From: an uncultured Oscillospiraceae bacterium
GTDB taxonomy: Bacteria; Bacillota; Clostridia; Oscillospirales; Ruminococcaceae
Assembly: GCA_950097605.1 (NCBI GenBank)
Contig: CATNEU010000005.1
Span: forward strand, 1-19,842
DNA: 19,842 nucleotides
Direction: 5' to 3'
Position 1 is the first letter of the stretch. Each line of letters starts with the position of its first letter. Positions 14,152 through 19,842 of the stretch are shown one piece after another. The translations under genes and the position numbers were made by a program. Under the pieces are notes generated by a model. That model was not told the origin of the DNA, searched no databases, and saw only the letters and a list, made by a program, of their open reading frames with translations.

Positions 14152-15498
14152 TCAGCTATCCCGGATGTTTTTGATAATATCTTCAACGGTCTCCCGGTAG
14201 CGGGAATCGCTTTTCATGTTTTTTTCTACCTGCTGGATCGCGTAGACGATCGTCGAATGGTCGCGTCCGCCGAATTCCTCGCCGATGGCGGACATTGACA
14301 TCTGGGTGATTTCCCGTACCACATAGATGGAGACCTGACGGGCGCTTGAGATCTGTGCGGCGCGTTTGTTCGACCGAATGTCCTGCGCGGAGACCGAGAA
14401 GGTGCGCGAGACCTCCCCAATGATCCGTTCCACGGTGACCGGTACGGGCTGGTCGTCGTTGAGGATGTCGCGGATGGCGTTTTGTGCCGTAGAGATGGTG
14501 GGCGGGGTACCTGCAAGCAACTTGTAGGCTTTGAGCTTTTTAACGGCGCCTTCGAGCTGCCGGATGTTGTTTTTGAGGCGGTTGGCGATGTACTCCGCGA
14601 CCTCGTCGGGGATTTCGATTTGCAGCAGCTCTGCTTTGCGCCGGATGATGGCAATACGGGTCTCGAAATCGGGCGGCTGCACGTCTGCGAGCAGGCCCCA
14701 TTCAAAACGGGTGCGCAGCCGTTCCTCCAGGGTTTTAATTTCTTTGGGAGGCCGGTCGGAGGTCAGCACGATCTGTTTGCCTGCGTGATAGAGAGAATTG
14801 AAGGTGTGGAAGAATTCCTCCTGGGTGCTCTCTTTCCCGCCGATAAACTGGATATCGTCGACGAGAAGCACGTCCGCGTGCCGGTATTTTTCGTGAAAAT
14901 CCTGCGCTTTTTCATGGGAGATGGCGTTGATCAGCTCGTTGGTGAATTCTTCGCCTTTGACGTAAATGATATTGGTACCGGCTTTGTTTTTGCCGATTTC
15001 GTTGCAGATGGCATAGAGCAGATGGGTTTTTCCGAGGCCGGAGGCGCCATAAATAAACAGCGGGTTATAGGCGCCCGAGGGGTTGGCTGCGACCGCGAGT
15101 GACGCTGCGTGTGCAAACTTGTTGCTGGGTCCTACAATGAAGGTTTCAAAGGTGTATTCGTAGTCGCCGCTCGAATACGACTTATCCGCTTCTTCGGGCT
15201 GAATGTTGGAAATGACCTGCGCGGATTTGGATTGGTATCCCTCCGCGTTGTCGTCTTCACAGATAATTTTGATCTGGGTTTCAAAGCCCAGCACCGTTTC
15301 AAAGCTGCGCTTGAGCAGGGACATATATTTCTCCTGCAAAATATTTTTCTGAAAAGGCGTGCGGACATATAAAACGGCAGTGCCGTCTTCAAATTTAACC
15401 GGTTCGATGCAGGATATCCAGATGTTGTGCGCGACCTCGCTGATCTCACGCTTGCAGTAGTCGCTGACAAGCTGCCAGACCTCTATAAACGATTCCAT
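14152..15498 (-). CDS. dnaA: Chromosomal replication initiator protein DnaA
   Basis: A 448-residue AAA+ initiator. The start MESFIEVWQLV at 15498 is preferred: it aligns with family N-termini and has GGGGG 8 nt upstream, whereas an ATG at 15516 has no site. Domain I spans about 1-80, a short linker (domain II) 80-115, then AAA+ with Walker A GASGLGKT (151-158), Walker B LLVDD (211-215), sensor LTSDRPP and the box VII arginine in LRTRFEWG. Domain IV carries the DNA-binding signature GGRDHSTIVYA (410-420). DnaA-ATP binds the boxes on either side of its own gene and opens the origin at the DnaA-trio. Probably autoregulated, because boxes flank its promoter. Confidence 0.98.
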   Translation of the reverse strand: MESFIEVWQLVSDYCKREISEVAHNIWISCIEPVKFEDGTAVLYVRTPFQKNILQEKYMSLLKRSFETVLGFETQIKIICEDDNAEGYQSKSAQVISNIQPEEADKSYSSGDYEYTFETFIVGPSNKFAHAASLAVAANPSGAYNPLFIYGASGLGKTHLLYAICNEIGKNKAGTNIIYVKGEEFTNELINAISHEKAQDFHEKYRHADVLLVDDIQFIGGKESTQEEFFHTFNSLYHAGKQIVLTSDRPPKEIKTLEERLRTRFEWGLLADVQPPDFETRIAIIRRKAELLQIEIPDEVAEYIANRLKNNIRQLEGAVKKLKAYKLLAGTPPTISTAQNAIRDILNDDQPVPVTVERIIGEVSRTFSVSAQDIRSNKRAAQISSARQVSIYVVREITQMSMSAIGEEFGGRDHSTIVYAIQQVEKNMKSDSRYRETVEDIIKNIRDS

Positions 15499-15590
15499 CG
15501 TTGCGTTAACCCCCATTTATCAACGGTCGAAAAGTGAACCGGCCGTTGAATGAATATTGTAAACCTGTTTAAAGCGCGTGGAAAGCGCAG

Positions 15591-15656
15591 ATTTCCACAA
15601 TTTCAAAGTGTATTAATTTTACCACAGGTATTAAACAGATTTCAACCTTTTCCACA
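15591..15656. promoter_or_regulatory. DnaA boxes around the dnaA promoter
   Basis: Plus-strand 9-mers ATTTCCACA (15591-15599), TTTACCACA (15618-15626) and TTTTCCACA (15648-15656) resemble TTATCCACA; the last fits TTWTNCACA fully. The middle one covers the -10 and the last abuts the -35 of the candidate dnaA promoter, a layout suited to autorepression. One more, TGTGGAAAC, lies at 15843-15851. They form the second half of a bipartite origin. Confidence 0.65.
15616..15645 (-). promoter_or_regulatory. Candidate dnaA promoter
   Basis: On the minus strand TTGAAA (plus 15640-15645) is followed after 18 bp by TAAAAT (15616-15621), preceded by TGG, so an extended -10 as well. It lies about 120 nt before the dnaA start. 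A weaker alternative -10, TACAAT, lies nearer the gene around 15556-15561 with a poor -35. Confidence 0.6.
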
Positions 15657-15659
15657 AGG

Positions 15660-16072
15660 ATATTTTGCGATATTTCCATCCGGCGGTATCTTGTGTCCGC
15701 CGCCCGTCCCTGCCTGTATGCGGGTTGCATGGGGGTTGTATGGGAAATGAGCAAATTGGTTTTCTAAAAAACGGGTTGATTTTTACTTTGTGCCGGAATG
15801 CGGCTGCTGTATACCAAAACCCATTGAAATCATTGTATAGGTTGTGGAAACGGGGGTATCGTTGCGGGTTTCTTCTATATAAATAGGGTTTGCAGTGGTC
15901 GGGCTTTTGCATATGCGGGGTGGAGTTCTGTGGGATTGCAAGGGACTTTGTGCGTGACGACGGTCCGCACCACAGTGCAGGGTCCTTGTGCGGCAGTGGA
16001 AAAAATGCAGCGAGAATTTGCCGCCCGTGGGTAAAAAAATCTGAAATTCGGGCGGTTTTGTCCATTTAGATA
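15660..16072. other. Gene-free part of the dnaA-rpmH interval with secondary structure
   Basis: No convincing coding frame is seen in these ~410 bp; frames present lack ribosome sites and cross the rpmH promoter. Visible structure: complementary segments CTGTGG and CCACAG around 15929-15976 enclosing GTGCG/CGCAC, and a 7-bp perfect stem CCGCCCG (16021-16027) with CGGGCGG (16049-16055) followed by TTTTG, shortly before the rpmH promoter. The latter could stop plus-strand transcripts. Meaning of the remainder unknown. Confidence 0.45.
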
Positions 16073-16102
16073 TTGACATCGCCTGTCCAAATACTATATA
16101 CT
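16073..16102 (+). promoter_or_regulatory. Promoter of the rpmH operon
   Basis: A perfect -35 TTGACA (16073-16078) is followed after 18 bp by TATACT (16097-16102), five of six to consensus. Start of transcription would be near 16109, giving a leader of about 34 nt to the rpmH GTG. Strong promoter as expected for a ribosomal protein gene. Confidence 0.8.
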
Positions 16103-16142
16103 TTATTATTGCAAGGTTTCGCCTCGAAAGGAGGGTTTCAGA

Positions 16143-16277
16143 GTGATTAGAACGTATCAGCCGAAAAAACTGCAGAGAAAAAAAGAGCACGGTTTCCGCA
16201 AGAGAATGGCAACCAAAAACGGACGCAAAGTGCTGGCTCGCAGAAGAGCAAAGGGCAGAGCACGCCTGACCCACTAA
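16143..16277 (+). CDS. rpmH: 50S ribosomal protein L34
   Basis: A 44-residue, highly basic protein beginning MIRTYQPKKLQRKKEHGFR and ending in ARRRAKGRARLTH, the complete L34 consensus. It begins with GTG at 16143, 7 nt after GGAGGG, and stops at TAA 16275-16277. L34 is a structural protein of the large ribosomal subunit bound to 23S rRNA. The gene marks the first rightward transcription unit at bacterial origins, divergent from dnaA, and is followed by rnpA as in nearly all bacteria. Confidence 0.98.
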   Translation: MIRTYQPKKLQRKKEHGFRKRMATKNGRKVLARRRAKGRARLTH

Positions 16278-16283
16278 TGATTT

Positions 16284-16315
16284 GGCCACAACCTTTTTTG
16301 TGGTCTTTATTTTTA
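16284..16315 (+). terminator. Terminator or attenuator between rpmH and rnpA
   Basis: GGCCACAA (16284-16291) pairs with TTGTGGTC (16298-16305), seven regular pairs and one G-U, with loop CCTTTT, followed by a T-rich tail. It begins 7 nt after the rpmH stop. No new promoter is evident before rnpA, so partial termination that lowers rnpA output relative to L34 is the likely role. Confidence 0.68.
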
Positions 16316-16338
16316 ATCACGGATAATTGGAAAAAAAG

Positions 16339-16680
16339 ATGCGTAACACGATAACACTTCATGATAATCGGGACTTTGTCCGCATGTATCGCGGGGCGAA
16401 GTCCTTTGCCCATCCGCTGCTTGTCACCTATGTTCGTAAAAACAGGTTGGGACAATGCCGTATGGGCATTACCGCGAGCAAAAAGATTGGGAAAGCGGTT
16501 TCGCGAAACCGCGCAAGGCGTATCATCCGGGAGGCCTACCGGCAGTTGGAGCCGGCGTTTTCCGGACCAGTGGGCTTTGACTTTGTCTTTGTCGCGCGCA
16601 GCAAAACAACGAAGGTGAAAACTGCGGATGTTCTGGCTGTGATGAGAAAACAGCTGAAAAATGCGGGAGTCCTGCCATGA
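16339..16680 (+). CDS. rnpA: Ribonuclease P protein component
   Basis: A 113-residue basic protein that binds the RNase P RNA and helps remove 5' leaders from pre-tRNA. The ATG at 16339 gives the family N-terminus (MRNTITLHDNRDFVRMYR); GGA 7 nt upstream is a weak ribosome site, and a TTG at 16327 is a less likely alternative. The RNR signature lies in GKAVSRNRARRIIREAYR (51-68, RNR at 56-58). Length is typical. The stop codon overlaps the yidD start (ATGA), so the two are translationally coupled. Confidence 0.96.
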   Translation: MRNTITLHDNRDFVRMYRGAKSFAHPLLVTYVRKNRLGQCRMGITASKKIGKAVSRNRARRIIREAYRQLEPAFSGPVGFDFVFVARSKTTKVKTADVLAVMRKQLKNAGVLP

Positions 16681-16907
16681 TGAAGAAACTCTTGCTTTTG
16701 TTGATTTCGTTTTACAGAAAAGTACTATCCCCGCTCAAGCCTGCCTGCTGTAGGTTCTATCCTACCTGCTCCGAATATGCCTATACGGCAATCCTGCGTT
16801 TTGGAGCATGCAAGGGCGGGCTTTTGGCGGTTTGGCGTATTTTGCGATGCAATCCCTTCAACGAAGGCGGCATCGACTATGTTCCGGAAAAACCTGCCAA
16901 AAAGTAA
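16677..16907 (+). CDS. yidD: Membrane protein insertion efficiency factor YidD
   Basis: A 76-residue protein with an N-terminal hydrophobic, basic amphipathic helix (3-20) and the conserved cysteine region CCRFYPTCSEYA (24-35). The usual HPCNPGGxDPVP end is changed to RCNPFNEGGIDYVP (57-70). YidD sits at the inner face of the cytoplasmic membrane and assists YidC-dependent insertion. GGGAG lies 7 nt before the first ATG; a second ATG follows at once. Overlaps rnpA by 4 nt and precedes yidC by 27 bp. Confidence 0.96.
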   Translation: MMKKLLLLLISFYRKVLSPLKPACCRFYPTCSEYAYTAILRFGACKGGLLAVWRILRCNPFNEGGIDYVPEKPAKK

Positions 16908-16934
16908 ACGCATTTGGCTTAGAATGGAGGTTAT

Positions 16935-18119
16935 GTGCAGATCATGCAATTCATTTATAATGTAGTCGGCACGCCGCTCGGCTACGTCATGTGGGCCTGT
17001 TATCAGCTTGTCAACCTGTTTACCGACAACAGCGCGGTCTGTTATTTTGTCGCGCTCGTGCTGTTCACGCTGCTGATCAGGCTGCTGCTCTATCCGCTTG
17101 CGGTTAAGCAGCATAAAAACAGCTTGGCGATGGTCAAGTTTAAGCCCAAAATGGAAGCAATACAGAAACGCTATGCCAATGATAAGCAAAGACTCAATGA
17201 AGAGATGATGAAGCTTTACCAGGAGGAGCACTACAACCCAATGTCGGGCTGTCTGCCCCTGCTGATCCAGATGCCGATTCTGTTCGGCCTGATCGACGTC
17301 GTATACCGTCCGCTCAAGCACATTTTGCATATTCCGGCGGATGTGATTGAAAAGGCTGTGACAATTACCAAGGATACTTTGGGCGTCACGACGGGATACG
17401 CCGAGCAGATCAACGTGGTGCAGGCGTTTCATGCGCATCCGGATGCGTTCAGCACGATGGGTGCGGAGTTTATCGACAAGGTTTCAGGTTTTAACCTGAA
17501 CATTTTCGGCATTGACCTGGGCGAGACCCCGAGCCTTGCGTTTAACCTGCTGCTGCTCATTCCGATTCTTTCGGGTGCAACGGCGCTGATTCAGAGCTTG
17601 TATTCGATGTATAAGACAACCCATTCGATGGGTCAGTCCGCGGGCGGCGGCATGATGAAGGGCATGATGATCATTATGCCGTTGTTCTCGGCCATGATCG
17701 CCTTCCAGGTCCCGGCGGGCGTTGGTCTGTATTGGACCATCTCGAACACCATCTACATTCTGCAAACTTTCCTGCTGTATAAGATCTATAATCCTGAAAA
17801 GATCTTGGCCGCCGCGCGCGCTGAGGAGGAACGGATCAAAGAGCAGGAGCGCTTGGACCGCGAGGAGCGCAGGCGCAAAGCAAGAGAACGGCAGCTTGAA
17901 ATGCAGCAGTCCAAGGGGCAAAAGGGCAAAAAGAAGCCTGGAAATGTTACTTTGCCGGCAAAGGCCGCGCCGGAGGAGCCGATGGATGAGGCTTCTGAAA
18001 AGGAACTCACACAAAAGGAAATCAACCGCAGGCTGCTTGCGGAAGCAAGAAGGCGCGATGCGGAGAAATATGGCGAAGAATATGTGGAGGTCACCGACGA
18101 CGATCTGAATGTATTCTAA
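16935..18119 (+). CDS. yidC: Membrane protein insertase YidC/Oxa1/SpoIIIJ family
   Basis: A 394-residue Gram-positive-type insertase. The start is uncertain: GGAGG is 4 nt before the GTG at 16935 and 13 nt before an ATG at 16944, giving 394 or 391 residues. Hydrophobic helices lie around 8-29, 36-55, 104-123, 201-223, 244-262 and 264-283. The groove arginine expected in TM1 of the core is Arg49 in LFTLLIRLLLYPLAVKQ, and the cytosolic coiled hairpin spans about 60-100. No lipobox cysteine is seen, unlike B. subtilis SpoIIIJ. The segment 126-200 between helices is an enlarged loop. After residue 290 comes a ~105-residue charged tail, Arg/Glu/Lys-rich first and acidic at the end; such tails can contact the ribosome. 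Acts with YidD and probably SecYEG. Confidence 0.95.
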   Translation: MQIMQFIYNVVGTPLGYVMWACYQLVNLFTDNSAVCYFVALVLFTLLIRLLLYPLAVKQHKNSLAMVKFKPKMEAIQKRYANDKQRLNEEMMKLYQEEHYNPMSGCLPLLIQMPILFGLIDVVYRPLKHILHIPADVIEKAVTITKDTLGVTTGYAEQINVVQAFHAHPDAFSTMGAEFIDKVSGFNLNIFGIDLGETPSLAFNLLLLIPILSGATALIQSLYSMYKTTHSMGQSAGGGMMKGMMIIMPLFSAMIAFQVPAGVGLYWTISNTIYILQTFLLYKIYNPEKILAAARAEEERIKEQERLDREERRRKARERQLEMQQSKGQKGKKKPGNVTLPAKAAPEEPMDEASEKELTQKEINRRLLAEARRRDAEKYGEEYVEVTDDDLNVF

Positions 18120-18166
18120 CGCGTCGCAGGGTAGAGGGCTGTACTAGTAAACTGGGGGTGTAAGCA

Positions 18167-18976
18167 GTGATAAAAGAAGTGGTGGTCTCTGCCAAGTCTG
18201 TCGAGGAGGCCGTTGAAAACGGCTGCGTCCGTCTGGGCGTAGACAGGGACCGGCTCGGGCACGAGGTGCTGGAGGAGCCGGCCAAGGGACTTTTCAGCAT
18301 CTTCAAAAATTCACAATACAAAGTCCGGGTGTTTTATGAGCTGACGAAATCGGATGTGGCCATGGCGTATTTGCAGGGTATCCTGGACCAGATGGGCCTG
18401 CACAGCGCGGCAATCCGCAAGGAGGAAGCCGCCGACGGTGTGAAACTCACGCTGGAAGGAGAGGGCCTCGGCGTGGTAATTGGTCATCGCGGCGAAACGC
18501 TAGACGCTTTGCAGTATCTGACCGGATTGGCGGCCAATCGCGGGGACGAAAAGTATTTCCGCGTGACGCTGGATTGCGGCAATTTCCGCGAGAAGCGCGA
18601 GCAGACGCTCGAAGGCCTTGCACGCAAGATGGCCACAAGTGCAGTTAAAACAGGCCGGGAGATCCGGTTGGAGCCGATGAATCCCTATGAGAGGAGAATC
18701 ATCCACGCGGCCGTGCAGAAGGTTGCGGGCGCCACTTCCGCCTCGTTTGGCGAGGAGCCCAACCGCCGGGTGGTGATTAAGCCGACCGCCCCCAGAAAAG
18801 GCGGCGATTCCCGGAACAGAAGGCCCGGGGACAGGCGCTCCGGCGGAGGCGGCCGCCGTCCCGGTGCACGCGGGCCGCGTCCGCTGGAGAGAACACAGGA
18901 TGCAGCGCGGCAGGCCGCGCCGGTTCAGGAAGCTGCGGATAAGCCGCTGTATTCCAAGATCGAATTGGACGACTAA
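18167..18976 (+). CDS. khpB: RNA-binding protein KhpB (Jag/SpoIIIJ-associated)
   Basis: A 269-residue protein with GTG start at 18167, 6 nt after GGGGGTG. Jag-N domain (about 1-52, with AKGLFSIFKNSQYKVRVF), KH domain (about 75-145) with the GxxG loop GHRG (106-109) and R3H domain (about 150-208) with Arg176 and His180 in PYERRIIHAAV. KhpB with KhpA binds RNA and affects cell elongation and division in Firmicutes. The last ~60 residues are an Arg/Gly/Pro-rich low-complexity tail, an addition to the usual ~210-residue form and likely disordered and RNA-binding. It follows yidC by 47 bp, as in most Firmicutes, and a strong terminator follows it. Confidence 0.95.
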   Translation: MIKEVVVSAKSVEEAVENGCVRLGVDRDRLGHEVLEEPAKGLFSIFKNSQYKVRVFYELTKSDVAMAYLQGILDQMGLHSAAIRKEEAADGVKLTLEGEGLGVVIGHRGETLDALQYLTGLAANRGDEKYFRVTLDCGNFREKREQTLEGLARKMATSAVKTGREIRLEPMNPYERRIIHAAVQKVAGATSASFGEEPNRRVVIKPTAPRKGGDSRNRRPGDRRSGGGGRRPGARGPRPLERTQDAARQAAPVQEAADKPLYSKIELDD

Positions 18977-19003
18977 ACCGCCTGGAAGTTTTCCGGGCGC
19001 GGG

Positions 19004-19037
19004 GCGGGTTCTGACAGCGGTCAGGACCTGCCTTTTT
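19004..19037 (+). terminator. Rho-independent terminator after khpB
   Basis: A 12-bp stem pairs 19004-19015 with 19020-19031 (two G-U type pairs) around the tetraloop AGCG, followed by C and five Ts. It closes the rpmH-rnpA-yidD-yidC-khpB unit; mnmE, starting 33 bp later, must rely on read-through or on a promoter I could not recognise. Confidence 0.87.
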
Positions 19038-19069
19038 ATATGGAAGCATTGGGAAAAGGAGGGGGATAC

Positions 19070-19842
19070 ATGTCGGGTTTACAGGCATCCACAGTTGCCG
19101 CGATTTCCACGCCTCTGGCGGCGGGCGGGCTTGGTGTGATACGGGTTTCGGGTCCCCGGGCCGTGGAGCTGGCCGCAGAGGTTTTTTCGCCTGCGGGAAG
19201 CAGGCGCGTACAGGACGTGCCGGGATATAGCGGCGTATACGGACGGGTGCACGATCAAAGCGGCGACATTGATGAAGCGGTTGCACTGGTTTTTCGCGCG
19301 CCCAAAAGCTATACGGGCGAGGATGTTGTGGAATTGTCCTGCCACGGCGGCGTCTATATTTTGCAGCGCACGTTGCGCGCGCTGGTCGCGGCCGGTGCAG
19401 TGCCAGCAGCGCCTGGTGAATTCACCAAGCGCGCCTTTTTAAACGGCAAGCTGGGGTTGACCCAGGCCGAGGCTGTGATGGATTTGATTGCCTCGCAGGG
19501 GGATCAGGCGGCGCGTGCGGCCCTGAGCGCCCGGGATGGCGCCCTATATGCCAAAATACACGGTGTGGCCAGTGGGTTGGTGGCGATATCGGGCCATATG
19601 GCGGCCTGGGTGGACTTTCCCGAAGAGGATATCCCGGAGGTGGAACAGAAGACGCTGCAGCAGGCGTTGCAGCAGGCACTCGATGAGATCGGAGCGCTGA
19701 TCCGGACGTTTGATGCGGGACAAGTGCTGCGGGAAGGCGTGGAGACCGCAATTGTCGGCAGGCCCAATGTGGGGAAGTCCACTCTGATGAACCTGCTGGC
19801 GGGTTGCGAGAAAAGCATCGTGACCGATATACCCGGCACGAC
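19070..19842 (+). CDS. mnmE: tRNA modification GTPase MnmE, 3' truncated by window
   Basis: The first 257 residues of MnmE (family length about 455). ATG at 19070 follows AAAAGGAGGGGG. The N-terminal folate-binding domain has STVAAISTPLAAGGLGVIRV, YTGEDVVELSCHGG and APGEFTKRAFLNGKL. The G domain begins with the P-loop GRPNVGKST (about 227-235), and the window ends in the switch region DIPGT. MnmE with MnmG modifies wobble uridine (cmnm5U) in several tRNAs. It is usually followed by mnmG and rsmG, expected just beyond the window. The frame is open to the last base. Confidence 0.96.
   Translation, partial: MSGLQASTVAAISTPLAAGGLGVIRVSGPRAVELAAEVFSPAGSRRVQDVPGYSGVYGRVHDQSGDIDEAVALVFRAPKSYTGEDVVELSCHGGVYILQRTLRALVAAGAVPAAPGEFTKRAFLNGKLGLTQAEAVMDLIASQGDQAARAALSARDGALYAKIHGVASGLVAISGHMAAWVDFPEEDIPEVEQKTLQQALQQALDEIGALIRTFDAGQVLREGVETAIVGRPNVGKSTLMNLLAGCEKSIVTDIPGT

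Noticed and set aside
14482..15102. 206-codon plus-strand frame within dnaA
   Set aside because: Antisense shadow of the conserved dnaA AAA+ domain.
15783..16289. 168-codon minus-strand frame across the rpmH promoter and rpmH
   Set aside because: Antisense to rpmH and its promoter, no ribosome site, no family resemblance.
16725..17438. 237-codon minus-strand frame opposite yidD and yidC
   Set aside because: Antisense to two well supported genes.

Overview
This window is a chromosomal origin-of-replication region from a low-redundancy, fairly GC-rich Firmicute, most likely a Clostridia member close to the Oscillospiraceae/Ruminococcaceae. That placement is an inference from gene order and protein character. 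The order rpmH <-> dnaA-dnaN-yaaA-recF-remB-gyrB...gyrA is the classic Firmicutes origin arrangement, and yaaA (S4 domain) and remB (DUF370) are typical Firmicutes members of it.

Layout. Left end (1-4379): the 3' end of a membrane-anchored bacterial PH-domain protein, a stand-alone TfoX C-terminal-domain protein, a patatin-type lipase (minus strand) and, divergent from it, a single-gene fabH-like KAS III with its own promoter and an exceptionally long hairpin terminator. About 700 bp without a gene follows; most of it is two inverted copies of a roughly 260-bp non-coding repeat that together form a fold-back structure of about 520 bp. Middle (4380-15498, all minus strand): gyrA, three consecutive small two-TM YcxB-like proteins, gyrB, remB, recF, yaaA, dnaN and dnaA. 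dnaN/yaaA and yaaA/recF overlap by 10-11 nt. A terminator after recF and a new extended -10 promoter separate dnaA-dnaN-yaaA-recF from the remB-gyrB unit. A further strong promoter before the last YcxB-like gene can drive it together with gyrA.

Origin. The dnaA-dnaN gap (13836-14151) holds a DnaA-box cluster, a G-run, five perfect TAG triplets (a DnaA-trio) and an AT-rich stretch, in the order known for the Bacillus subtilis unwinding region. The dnaA-rpmH gap (15499-16142) holds more DnaA boxes flanking a probable dnaA promoter, so the origin looks bipartite. Right arm (16143-19842, plus strand): rpmH, rnpA, yidD, yidC, khpB (jag), a strong terminator, then mnmE running off the window.

The right-arm genes make ribosomal protein L34, the RNase P protein, the membrane insertion machinery, an RNA-binding cell-division regulator and a tRNA modification GTPase. 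The left arm makes the initiator, sliding clamp, recombination mediator and gyrase. Transcription of both arms runs away from the origin, co-directional with replication, until fabH, the TfoX-like gene and the PH-domain gene, which run head-on to the fork. No tRNA, rRNA, CRISPR array, transposase or phage gene was seen. The parts least explained by known genes are the inverted repeat pair, the YcxB-like triplet between gyrB and gyrA, the nested palindromes at the fabH promoter, and the structured leader before remB-gyrB.
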